A stretch of 59,559 bases of DNA from an uncultured Bacteroidales bacterium (lineage in GTDB: Bacteria; Bacteroidota; Bacteroidia; Bacteroidales; F082), in contig CAJOEP010000017.1 of the NCBI GenBank assembly GCA_905233445.1, positions 1 to 59,559 on the forward strand, read 5' to 3'. Within the stretch, counting starts at the first letter, position 1, and the number at the start of each line of letters is the position of its first letter. Made by a program: the position numbers and the translations under genes. Below the pieces are notes generated by a model, which saw only the letters and a list, made by a program, of their open reading frames with translations, was not told where the DNA came from and ran no database searches. Shown in pieces: positions 1 to 8,067 of the stretch.

Positions 1-66
1 TACAAAAGGCGTTTTCATGATGTAATAACATTATTACTAATTAATTTATTACTAATAATTTTGTTG

Positions 67-97
67 CAAAGATACACGTTTTTTTTATTACATGCAA
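67..97 (-). promoter_or_regulatory. Bacteroidota-type promoter reading out of the left edge
   Basis: On the minus strand TTG and TATCTTTG are separated by 20 bases, matching the Bacteroidetes -33/-7 pattern. About 50 bases downstream an ATG (bases 16-18) opens a frame reading MKTPFV that runs off the window, so this may be the promoter and first codons of a gene whose body is outside. Between them lie two copies of TTATTACTAA that could be an operator. Confidence 0.45.
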
Positions 98-112
98 CTG
101 ATTTGAGAAAAT

Positions 113-1798
113 TTATTTCTTTTTAGATTCTTGGAGTTTTTGCTGGACTTCGGAGATTTTGTTTCTTGTTTTGATGGTTATAGGTGCATCTTCTCCATAT
201 TTAATACATCTAATCTCATAAGTCTGTTCATAACATTTCAGCGCCTTTTCAAATTCATTCAACTCATAATAAACATCACCAAGATTATAACAAACGATAG
301 CAATGTTTGGATGATTCTCATTATAAACAGATTTAAATATTATTAATGCTTTCTCATATTTATCTACCGCTGTGTGATATTCTCCTTTCAAATAACTTAC
401 ATATGCAATATTATTCAGTGCTATACCAACATCACAATGATTACCTTTCCAAATATTATTCCACATATTATATGCTTTGTTATAATATTCAATAGCCTTA
501 TTATATTCTTTCTGGTCTTGATAAATGAGACCCATCATATTAAAACATCTTGCTATATCAACATTTTCATCACCAAATATTACTCTGCGTATTTCTAAAG
601 TTTTCTCACAGCATTCCATGGCTTTTATATAATCTTTTAGCTTAAGATAGTCATTTGATAAGTTATAATAACTATTGGCTACATCTTTGTTATTCTCACC
701 ATATAGATTAATTTTTATTGTTAATGCTTTGTTGTTATATTCCAAGGCCATGGAATAATCTTTCAACGAATTATAAGCAGTGCCAATATTAGCATAAGTC
801 GATGCTACGTCAATATGGTTATCCCCCAGATAGGCATGTTTTATATTCAATGATTTTTCATAATACTCCAAAGCTTCGCTATAATTCAATAGATAATAAT
901 TCGAAACACCAATGTTATTATACATCGTTGCAGTATAAAAATTATCATTACCATAACAATTATTAAAAATAATCAAAGCCTTGTTGTAATATTCTATTGC
1001 CTTATCATATCGTGCACTTTTATCATACACTGCTCCAATATTACAATAACAATCTGCAACATCAGGATGATTACAACCCAAAATAATTTGTCTTATTTCC
1101 AGTGATTTGTTTAAATATTCCAAAGCTTTTTCCAAATCTGATTTATAAAGATAGATAATACCTATTTCGCTGTAATTTATTGCAACATCAGGATTGTTCT
1201 CTCCATATAAAAACTCTCTAATTTTTAATGATTTATCATGATATTCTAACGCTTTATCATATTCACTTAATTTAGCATACATTGACCCCAAGTTACCATA
1301 AACAGAAGCTAAATGTTCATTATTATCATCCAAACATAACGTTTCGCCTATGTTTAATGCATTTTCATAACAATTATAAGCATTATCATACTCACATAAA
1401 AAATCATAAATAATGCCAAGATTACAATAAACAGAGAAAACATCCAAGTGATCGTCTCCTAAAATCGTTTTATACATATTTAATGCTTTATTGCAGTAAT
1501 TCAATGCTTTTTTATAATCTCCCATATCTTTTAATAAAAGACCTATACAATTATAACATTCCGCTGTTAAACAATTCATATCTCCATATTGTAGCAAAGA
1601 CTTATCCAATGAACTGTAGTATATTTCCTGTGCCTTATCAAAATCTGCAATATAGTTTCTTATAAAAGTCCCCATATCCAACAGCCACTCTACATTTGAA
1701 GTATCCAACTTCACTCTTTCTTCCAAATAATACGCTGCCGAGTCGTTCTTATGCTCCATCTTGTAGATTTCAAACAGATTGTAATAGTCATTTGCCAA
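113..1798 (-). CDS. TPR-repeat protein, C-terminal part of a frameshifted gene
   Basis: About eleven tandem 42-residue tetratricopeptide repeats of the kinesin-light-chain type can be counted, each ending near a G(D/E)(D/N)(H/N) turn (LGDDH, YGENN, LGCNH, FGDEN and so on). Such repeats form a superhelical protein-binding scaffold. There is no signal peptide here, and the first possible start is a weak TTG. The same frame stays open upstream to base 1906, through a charged helix (KINEANAKERDELTK), and meets the end of the neighbouring exported protein. The two were therefore probably one gene encoding signal peptide, beta domain, coiled coil and TPRs, now broken by a frameshift. Function and partners are unknown; whether this half is translated is uncertain. 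Confidence 0.75.
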   Translation of the reverse strand: MANDYYNLFEIYKMEHKNDSAAYYLEERVKLDTSNVEWLLDMGTFIRNYIADFDKAQEIYYSSLDKSLLQYGDMNCLTAECYNCIGLLLKDMGDYKKALNYCNKALNMYKTILGDDHLDVFSVYCNLGIIYDFLCEYDNAYNCYENALNIGETLCLDDNNEHLASVYGNLGSMYAKLSEYDKALEYHDKSLKIREFLYGENNPDVAINYSEIGIIYLYKSDLEKALEYLNKSLEIRQIILGCNHPDVADCYCNIGAVYDKSARYDKAIEYYNKALIIFNNCYGNDNFYTATMYNNIGVSNYYLLNYSEALEYYEKSLNIKHAYLGDNHIDVASTYANIGTAYNSLKDYSMALEYNNKALTIKINLYGENNKDVANSYYNLSNDYLKLKDYIKAMECCEKTLEIRRVIFGDENVDIARCFNMMGLIYQDQKEYNKAIEYYNKAYNMWNNIWKGNHCDVGIALNNIAYVSYLKGEYHTAVDKYEKALIIFKSVYNENHPNIAIVCYNLGDVYYELNEFEKALKCYEQTYEIRCIKYGEDAPITIKTRNKISEVQQKLQESKKK

Positions 1799-1886
1799 GT
1801 CGTCACGCTCTTTAAGTGCAAGAGCTTCACTTTTTTCGAGCTTTTTATTCCTCTTTGTCAGCTCATCGCGCTCTTTTGCATTTGCC

Positions 1887-2519
1887 TCATTTATTTTCTT
1901 TGGCCTTCACCAACTCGCCCTTTAAAATATAAGCCTTTATCTGACGGTCAAACTTGTCCATCTGGTCAAAGTCTATCTTTGAATATCTCTCTACCATCTC
2001 CTCAACAAGCTTCTGGTTCTCGTTTTGCATGTCGACAATCTCCGGCAAACGCTTATAGTACTCCTCCTCCGTTATCTTGTTCTCAGCCTTCAGCCGCTTC
2101 ACCTCCGTCCTCAAACTATCTATCATCTCTTTCTGCGCCTTCATAATCTTGTCGTTTATGTTCATTCTCTCCTCCAGCTGTTCCTCCCTAGTCTCCAGAG
2201 ATATCACAAGATTGTTCGACGAAAAGAAGTACTGCTTCGATAGGATGTCCGGGTCTGTCAGGACATATCCAGTTTTCTTCACACTTTCAAGATAATACCT
2301 CTCGTACGGCATCGGAAATGAAAAGTTACCCTTTTTGTTGCTTATCACCTCGTTACGGTCTTTTACCTTAACGATAACTTCGCTCAACGGTACACCTGGT
2401 ATCAAATTCCCTTCATTATCAAGACGGCCTTTGGTTTTCACATAGCCTTTTTGAGTTTGGGCAAACGCTGCTGATGACATAAACAGCATAGTGATTGTGA
2501 AAAACAATAGTTTTTTCAT
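1887..2519 (-). CDS. Exported protein with carboxypeptidase-regulatory-like domain and coiled coil, N-terminal part of a split TPR gene
   Basis: It starts with a clear signal peptide (MKKLLFFTITMLFMSSAAFA, cleavage near AFAQ). Residues 25-110 resemble a carboxypeptidase-regulatory-like beta domain (GVPLSEVIVKVKDRNEVISNKKGNFSF, read as two motifs). Residues 110-200 are a charged coiled coil. The protein ends abruptly at VKAKENK followed by TGA. A +1 shift just before the stop joins it to the TPR frame downstream. In related Bacteroidales proteins, as I recall them, the coiled coil runs straight into TPRs, so I read this as a truncated product of an interrupted gene. Confidence 0.8.
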   Translation of the reverse strand: MKKLLFFTITMLFMSSAAFAQTQKGYVKTKGRLDNEGNLIPGVPLSEVIVKVKDRNEVISNKKGNFSFPMPYERYYLESVKKTGYVLTDPDILSKQYFFSSNNLVISLETREEQLEERMNINDKIMKAQKEMIDSLRTEVKRLKAENKITEEEYYKRLPEIVDMQNENQKLVEEMVERYSKIDFDQMDKFDRQIKAYILKGELVKAKENK

Positions 2520-2557
2520 GATATGTAATTGATTTTTGCTTATAAATGTAATTATAA

Positions 2558-3685
2558 TTATTTCGGATTTTTCTTAAAAATCCTCTTCCAAAAGCTTTTC
2601 TTGGTGTTTTTCTTCAATGAGTCCATGTTTAACGGTCTGCCGTCCCACACAAAATAATGGTGGCATTGCGGACATTTCAACGCTTTCAGCCCGTCAACGA
2701 TGGTGCTGCTGTTCACATATCCGCATGCCGGACAAGTGATGTCTTTCGACAATCCAGCCGACACATTGGCAATATCCACTTTTTCCGTTTGGCATATTTC
2801 AGCAATCAGTTTGTCGATTTCGGCACAATAATCTTTGAATCGTTCGTCGTCAAATGCCTTAATTGCCATCGTTTCGCGCAAAAGCATATTCAATATCGGA
2901 TGCTTGTCATCGCCCAGCTCTTTCTGTTTGTTTCTGAATATTTTGTCAAAGCTCTTGTGTTTTTCGCTGATATCAGTCATGTTTTCATACACCAGCTGCA
3001 AGACACGCATCCTGCGTCGCAACTCATAATCAGCTGACTGATTGGCTATTATAAGATCAGAAAGCTTTTGCGACTCCAACACATTTATGTCCGATAAGAT
3101 ATTGTCAACATAAGTCTTGCAACTTTCAGGGACAATTTTCCTAATTTGCTCTTGCGACATGCCACGGCTCAGATACACCACGCAAAATGCATGGCAGAAA
3201 TCCTCAAGGTTCAGGTAGCCCGACGTCTCAGTGTAGCCGTTCAGCACTTGCAGTCCGAATCCCATGAATATGGTACACAGTTCCGCTCTCACCTCGTCAA
3301 GTTTCGGAAGAACTTTCGAATAAAGTCCGTGAATTTCAAGGTATTTGTGACAAAGTTCATGTGCCAGCACCCTATACAGCATCCTGTAATCGTGCATAAT
3401 TCGATTGTCGATATCTATTTCGAAAACTCCATCGCTGTTATCGCCCATATAAGCCAGCCCGGCAGCCGATTTTCCTGACAAATCCGTTAATCTCACTATC
3501 GGCACATATCCATCGAGATGCATAAAACTAAGCATTCTTGATGCTTCACGATTTATATTGGCAAGATCGAACATAGTGATGTTCGGATCAGGTTGAAAAA
3601 GCTCGGTCCCGATGTTCGGCAAGCGTTCTTCAAACTCAGCCAGCACATCAACAACTTCCTGTTTTGTAAGGTCTATTGTTGCCAT
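2558..3685 (-). CDS. Zinc metalloprotease-like protein with C-terminal zinc ribbon
   Basis: A gluzincin-type HExxH motif (LAHELCHKYLEIHG) lies near residue 110, followed by a conserved acidic stretch (LDEVRAELCT) that could give the third zinc ligand. The C-terminus has a four-cysteine ribbon (CPACGY and CPQCHH, about 20 residues apart) before a basic tail (KKNTKKSFWKRIFKKNPK). No signal peptide or membrane segment is seen, so it is probably cytosolic. I start it at the ATG at 3685 (MATIDLTKQ). An ATG 48 bases upstream lies inside a near-consensus promoter (3703-3734). Its substrate is unknown; proteases beside TIR or other effector genes are sometimes activators in defence systems, but nothing here shows that. 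Confidence 0.75.
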   Translation of the reverse strand: MATIDLTKQEVVDVLAEFEERLPNIGTELFQPDPNITMFDLANINREASRMLSFMHLDGYVPIVRLTDLSGKSAAGLAYMGDNSDGVFEIDIDNRIMHDYRMLYRVLAHELCHKYLEIHGLYSKVLPKLDEVRAELCTIFMGFGLQVLNGYTETSGYLNLEDFCHAFCVVYLSRGMSQEQIRKIVPESCKTYVDNILSDINVLESQKLSDLIIANQSADYELRRRMRVLQLVYENMTDISEKHKSFDKIFRNKQKELGDDKHPILNMLLRETMAIKAFDDERFKDYCAEIDKLIAEICQTEKVDIANVSAGLSKDITCPACGYVNSSTIVDGLKALKCPQCHHYFVWDGRPLNMDSLKKNTKKSFWKRIFKKNPK

Positions 3686-3702
3686 AGTGAAAATATTTGG
3701 CA

Positions 3703-3734
3703 CAAAATTATGCAATAATATTGACAATTCCAAA
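3703..3734 (-). promoter_or_regulatory. Promoter for the metalloprotease gene, inside a duplicated module
   Basis: TTTG and TAATTTTG are spaced by 20 bases on the minus strand. The predicted transcript starts about 10 bases before the ATG at 3685, which decides the start of that gene. The same promoter occurs in the second copy of the module at 7714-7745. Confidence 0.6.
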
Positions 3735-3767
3735 CAAAAGACGATAATTATTCATAAAACTCCAAGT

Positions 3768-4019
3768 TTAATACTCGCGTACTTGGCCATCTGAGAGCTC
3801 AAACCGCTCAATAACTCTTGTTACTCCCATAAAGCCTCTGTCGAAGCCTTTAACACCTTCCGGCACAACAAAAGTACGAATAGACCTGTGCGTCGTGTGC
3901 ACAATACCTAGGCAGTCTATATAAAATGTGCCGGATTCGCTATAGAGCAATCTCTCATAATCCTTGGTGGAATGAGAAGGTAATACCCAGATTTCGTTGT
4001 TGTTACTATCTGTCAGTAT
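3768..4019 (-). pseudogene. Leucine-rich-repeat protein relic, copy 1
   Basis: The frame from 4019 to 3768 reads DSNNNEIWVLPSHSTKDYE, then LYSESGTFYIDCLGIV and RTFVVPEGVKGF, and ends at ELSDGQVREY. This resembles the start of a BspA-like (LRR_5) leucine-rich-repeat protein such as those linked to TIR genes in Bacteroidales. It stops after about 80 residues, where the repeats should begin. No ATG is in frame: the position where one would be expected, right after the upstream stop, reads ATA. It is therefore most likely a decayed gene; a short product from an internal TTG cannot be excluded. Confidence 0.55.
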
Positions 4020-4035
4020 TCAATTTTTATTTGTC

Positions 4036-4332
4036 TTAAACCAGCTTATTCGTCACCATCCCCGCAATCTGGTCATGGGTGATCAAATTATATGTCTGCA
4101 CAATCTCGATTCCAGGAGCATCCTTCACGGTGGGCATACCCATGCGGGTGGCGAGCCAGAGGTACCTCTTCTTGCCTTCGGTAACATGGTATTTGTTGCC
4201 CTTCAGCTTGACTTGCAAGTTGCTGTTGGCAGCAGTGCGGAGGTTCTCGTCCTTGAATATCGCATCATTGGCATAAGGCATGATGGCCTTGGGGGCGATG
4301 AAAAACTTGACTGTTGAGTATGATTGTGTCAT
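4036..4332 (-). CDS. 98-aa protein, stand-alone copy of a C-terminal module of the TIR-like neighbour
   Basis: From residue 26 onwards it matches the last 73 residues of the 500-aa protein at 8068-9570 (FKDENLRTAA, then YLWLATRMGMPTVKDAPGIE, then a THDQI(A/V)GMV end). The first 25 residues are unrelated. It starts 9 bases after the TIR-WD40 gene and so should be co-translated with it. I do not recognise the module; with conserved aromatic and basic residues (GKKRYLWLATRMG) it may be a small folded interaction or nucleotide-binding domain. It could be an adaptor carrying the same docking surface as the fused copy. Confidence 0.7.
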   Translation of the reverse strand: MTQSYSTVKFFIAPKAIMPYANDAIFKDENLRTAANSNLQVKLKGNKYHVTEGKKRYLWLATRMGMPTVKDAPGIEIVQTYNLITHDQIAGMVTNKLV

Positions 4333-4341
4333 AATTATTTT

Positions 4342-7071
4342 TTATTCAAGATAGTATTGCCTGCGTTCATCAGGTGTCAGTGGATTGTCTTTGAATCGCT
4401 TGCGGGTCTTTTCGATGATTTCTTGGGCAGTCTCAAAACGCCAAATTCTAATGAAACCATCATCGGAAGCAGAAACGAAAAGTGATCCGACATCATTGAA
4501 GTTTATAGCATTGACTCCACCCATACTATTATCGCCATATGTCCGTAATTCTTTACCTGTCTTGACATCCCAAATCTTAATTGTCCCATCTTCCGATGAG
4601 GATACGACCCTATTACCATCGGGACTGAAACATACGTCATATATGTTGCCATTGTGACCGGTAAGAGTATGCAAGGTGTCTCCTGTTGACACATTCCAAA
4701 CAATGATTTCTCGGTCTCCAGATGATACAATGTATTGCCCGTCAGGACTAAAACATAATGACCAAATGTCGCCATTATGACCTTTCATTATTCGGATGGC
4801 TTTGTCTTGCTTTCTATCCCAAATATAAACAACCCCTTTAGTTGGGCTATTAAAAAGATATGAACAAGCCGCGATGTATTGTTGGTTGGGACTGATTGCC
4901 AAATTGTTAACAACACCTTCGTGACGAAAGACATTTATCCTTTTTTTGCTTCTAATATCCCATATTATTACAGTTTTGTCATATGATGATGATGCGATTT
5001 GTTTGTCGTCATTGATAAAAAATGCTGACGTTACTGCAAAATCATGTTCCAGTGTTTTTATTAAATCTCCCGTCTCAACATCCCATATCTTGATGGTGTT
5101 GTCACCTGAAGCGGAAACAATCATCTTGCCATCAGACGAAAAAGATGCCGATTTTACCCATCCATCGTGTCCAGAAATCTCTTTGTATTTTTTACATGTT
5201 GCGACATCCCACAGTTTAATCGAACCATCAGAATGAGTACTGACTAACAATTTGCCATCCGGACTGAAAGAAGCAAACTCAGAGGCTATAGGGTGGTCAT
5301 CGTACATTGTTTTCAATTCGTCTCCATATGTAAGTTTTTCTATTCTAACAACGGTTTCATTCAGACTAAATGCGATTTGTTTCCCATCAGGGCTGATACA
5401 CATTGGCATCACAAATGCATTAAAGGAACCTTCATAATCGAAGTTGTTTATTTCCAAGGAAAAGGTCTCGCGCCCATGAATGTCCCATGCTTTAACCAGA
5501 CCATCTTTTGCAACTGCAACAATGTAATTGCCGTCAAGGTTAAAGTCAGCCGAACAGACACCATTCGTTTGGCTTCGCGAAATGACTGTGTTTTCCTCTG
5601 TTTCAATATTCCAGATTCGTATAGTACTATCTGCTGATGCAGAGACTATGGATTTTCCATTAGGATTGAAATGGGCAGAATATACGATGGAAGTGTGTCC
5701 TAATAATGATTTAACAATTTCTCCCGACTCGGCATCCCAAATTCTAATTTTTCCATCACCCAATGCGGATACGATGTATTTCCCGTCAGGACTGAAACTC
5801 GCAGAATTAATATAATAAGTTGATTCTTTGATTTTTCTAAGTTGATCCCCGCTTTTTGCATCCCAGATACGTATTGTGCTATCCAAAGAGGACGACACTA
5901 TCTTATCTCCTTTGGGACTGTACATTACAGAAGTTGCTGCAGCAGTATGACCTTGCAATTTTTGAATCAACTCTCCGCTTTCTTCATTCCAAATCCTTAT
6001 AGAAATATCTTCAATCTCCAAATTGCTCATGTAAGATGCCACAATATGTTTGCCGTCAGGACTGTAATCAACACATAATACCCATCCCGTACTGTCACCA
6101 ATAGCTTTTAGCTCTTTTCCTGTTTTTGCATCAAAAACCTTTATGGTATTGGAGTCGGTCCATGGGTATGTTGTTCCTGCCGTTGCTATTCTACTGCCGT
6201 CATGGTTGTATTTTGCAGCAGTTACTGTATTGTTGTGAACTTTAATGATTGTGTTGTCTTTGTCGTGGGCTTTCATAAAGGATAGTTTTGCCTCATCAGT
6301 ATATGGTTTGTCCAAATTAACAAAATCATTAGGCAGAACCTCCAACAATAGCCTTTGTGCCATATATGAATCACAGTCGTCTACTAAAGCATTAGCTTTT
6401 TCCGCAACAAAACGAGACTGGTTTTCCATCATCCTCCAATTGGCTTTTAATGTCTTTTGCCATTGTGCATACATCCAGAGAGCAACTCCAGCTATTGCAA
6501 GTAATATCAGAATACCTGTCGTGGTCTTCCTGTTTTTTATTTTCTTTTGTTCCCTCTCCCATCTTTGCCACAACTCGTCAAACCTAAGCCCGAACATCTG
6601 TGCCACCACCTTCACTGCAGCGGCATCGCGACCCATCTCGTTGATATTAATGCCTAGTACCTCCTGCTCAGCAGGCAATTCCAGCAATGCCATCGGGAAA
6701 CACTCGTCTTCAGGATTTTCAGAATGTGCCGTGCCTCCGATGATAAACGGGATTATTTTATCGGTTCGCCCCAGTTCAATGAAAGTCCGCACCTCCTTGC
6801 TCACCCACTCCGACTGCGCTGCCCGTGGCGAACATATAACTATCAGATATTTTGAGTTCTCAAGTGCATTGTTGATTTCCTCCGCCAGCACTCCGCCAGC
6901 CAAGTCGGACTTATCTCTGAATATAGGACGTATCTCTCGCGGCAAATCAGTTCTTCCGTTCAGATTCGACGGCAGTTTGTAATGCTCCAGCTTGTGCTGC
7001 AGCCACCTGGCCCATTGCTCGTCGTCCCGCTTGTAGCTTATAAAAGCAAAATACTTTTTTGTCTCATTCAT
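4342..7071 (-). CDS. Transmembrane TIR receptor-like protein with WD40 propeller ectodomain
   Basis: Residues 6-150 are a TIR domain (FAFISYKRDD; SPRAAQSEWVSKEV with Glu93 in the position used for NAD cleavage by TIR enzymes). A basic stretch (KKIKNRK) precedes one membrane segment at about 184-203 (ILILLAIAGVALWM), predicting TIR in the cytoplasm and the rest in the periplasm. A helical linker follows (about 210-265) and then about fourteen WD40 repeats (SPDGK...IRIWD) making one or two beta-propellers to residue 890. The tail reads LTPDERRQYYLE, like the tails of the two secreted propellers upstream. By analogy with TIR NADases, ligand binding outside could trigger NAD loss or signalling inside; this is inference. 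It is 17 bases downstream of the 201-aa membrane protein. Confidence 0.88.
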   Translation of the reverse strand: MNETKKYFAFISYKRDDEQWARWLQHKLEHYKLPSNLNGRTDLPREIRPIFRDKSDLAGGVLAEEINNALENSKYLIVICSPRAAQSEWVSKEVRTFIELGRTDKIIPFIIGGTAHSENPEDECFPMALLELPAEQEVLGININEMGRDAAAVKVVAQMFGLRFDELWQRWEREQKKIKNRKTTTGILILLAIAGVALWMYAQWQKTLKANWRMMENQSRFVAEKANALVDDCDSYMAQRLLLEVLPNDFVNLDKPYTDEAKLSFMKAHDKDNTIIKVHNNTVTAAKYNHDGSRIATAGTTYPWTDSNTIKVFDAKTGKELKAIGDSTGWVLCVDYSPDGKHIVASYMSNLEIEDISIRIWNEESGELIQKLQGHTAAATSVMYSPKGDKIVSSSLDSTIRIWDAKSGDQLRKIKESTYYINSASFSPDGKYIVSALGDGKIRIWDAESGEIVKSLLGHTSIVYSAHFNPNGKSIVSASADSTIRIWNIETEENTVISRSQTNGVCSADFNLDGNYIVAVAKDGLVKAWDIHGRETFSLEINNFDYEGSFNAFVMPMCISPDGKQIAFSLNETVVRIEKLTYGDELKTMYDDHPIASEFASFSPDGKLLVSTHSDGSIKLWDVATCKKYKEISGHDGWVKSASFSSDGKMIVSASGDNTIKIWDVETGDLIKTLEHDFAVTSAFFINDDKQIASSSYDKTVIIWDIRSKKRINVFRHEGVVNNLAISPNQQYIAACSYLFNSPTKGVVYIWDRKQDKAIRIMKGHNGDIWSLCFSPDGQYIVSSGDREIIVWNVSTGDTLHTLTGHNGNIYDVCFSPDGNRVVSSSEDGTIKIWDVKTGKELRTYGDNSMGGVNAINFNDVGSLFVSASDDGFIRIWRFETAQEIIEKTRKRFKDNPLTPDERRQYYLE

Positions 7072-7088
7072 GAAATGACTATTTTATA

Positions 7089-7694
7089 TTATCTTCCACC
7101 CGGCTTAACCATATTCGTCATCTTATCCTTAAAACTATCCAGCAAATACTCCCTCCCCATTAACAATTCCTTGATGCTCTTGTCCAATATCTTGTCAACC
7201 TCCTTGTCGACTGTTTCGGTGACTATTTGATTTGCGTTGTTTTGTATTGTTTCATTGATTTTGTTGCTCATAATGTCGGTAATCATATCCTTATTGAATT
7301 CAAGAATATGCCCTACATTATTTCTTAAAGCATCCCCTATTGCATGTCTTAATCCTCCTAATAACGAAATGCTTTCCTGCTGGTGATTGTCATTGCCTAA
7401 TGATGTTATTACATGCTCAATAGCCATATTCGCCACTTTTTCACCAAACGATTTGTCTGAAATCTTGGCGATTATCTGACTACTCAGCTCGCTTTTTACT
7501 TTTTCAACAAAATCTTGCAATTCCGTTTCGGTCATATAATGAGCCATAAATTGCCTAACAGTTTCATCGCTAGATTTGAATTTTTCAATAAAATTTTCTA
7601 TTTTCGACTTTGAAACCCTGCGAAAAAGAAGCCAAGCAATGACAAGCCCAAGAGCCAATCCGACAATCAAAAAAATTAGAGAATGGATATTCAT
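7089..7694 (-). CDS. Membrane-anchored helical protein of unknown function
   Basis: An N-terminal membrane anchor (LIFLIVGLALGLVIAWLLF) is followed by RRVSK, which puts the remainder in the cytoplasm. The rest is almost all amphipathic helix with heptad-like spacing, including a stretch INETIQNNANQIVTETVDKE that could form a bundle. I do not recognise a family; it faintly resembles DUF445-type helical proteins. It has its own promoter (7714-7745) and lies just before the TIR-WD40 receptor, so it could be a membrane partner or oligomerisation scaffold for it. Confidence 0.7.
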   Translation of the reverse strand: MNIHSLIFLIVGLALGLVIAWLLFRRVSKSKIENFIEKFKSSDETVRQFMAHYMTETELQDFVEKVKSELSSQIIAKISDKSFGEKVANMAIEHVITSLGNDNHQQESISLLGGLRHAIGDALRNNVGHILEFNKDMITDIMSNKINETIQNNANQIVTETVDKEVDKILDKSIKELLMGREYLLDSFKDKMTNMVKPGGR

Positions 7695-7713
7695 AATAAA
7701 AAATTTTAATGTG

Positions 7714-7745
7714 CAAAATTATGCAATAATATTGACAATTCCAAA
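7714..7745 (-). promoter_or_regulatory. Promoter for the 201-aa membrane protein and TIR-WD40 gene
   Basis: TTTG and TAATTTTG are 20 bases apart on the minus strand, about 20 bases before the ATG at 7694. It is the copy-2 counterpart of the promoter at 3703-3734. Confidence 0.6.
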
Positions 7746-7778
7746 TAAAAGTCGATAATTATTCATAAAACTCCAAGT

Positions 7779-8051
7779 TTAATACCCGCGTACTTGGCCA
7801 TCTGAGAGTTCAAACCGCTCAATAACTCTTGTTACTCCCATAAAGCCTCTGTCGAAGCCTTTAACACCTTCCGGCACAACAAAAGTACGAATAGACCTGT
7901 GCGTCGTGTCAGCTACCGGTTCGAAACGTTGCACAATACCTAGGCAGTCTATATAAAATGTGCCGGATTCGCTGTAAAGCACATTCTCATAATCCTTGGT
8001 GGAATGAGAAGGTAATACCCAGATTTCGTTGTTGTTACTATCTGTCAGTAT
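7779..8051 (-). pseudogene. Leucine-rich-repeat protein relic, copy 2
   Basis: Same content as the relic at 3768-4019, but with seven extra residues (QRFEPVAD) after CLGIV. The frame opens right after a TGA with ATA CTG and no ATG, and ends at ELSDGQVRGY, where an LRR protein should continue. I judge it a remnant duplicated together with its surroundings. Confidence 0.55.
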
Positions 8052-8067
8052 TCAATTTTTATTTGTC

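Larger units (their letters stand above)
3703..4044. repeat. Duplicated ~350-bp module, copy 1
   Basis: This stretch is nearly identical to 7714-8076, in the same orientation about 4 kb away. It holds the end of the 73-residue C-terminal module, a leucine-rich-repeat relic and a promoter. Copy 1 lacks 21 bases present in copy 2 (around 7907-7932). Similarity continues at about 80 percent (my estimate by eye) into the coding region at 4045-4255 versus 8077-8290. Confidence 0.9.

Noticed and set aside
1887..1911. Programmed -1 frameshift
   Set aside because: The needed shift is +1 and there is no classical slippery heptamer; a mutation or sequencing error is simpler.
1751..2295. Plus-strand open frames opposite the exported coiled-coil gene
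   Set aside because: They are shadows of the coding strand with no start signals or recognisable domains.
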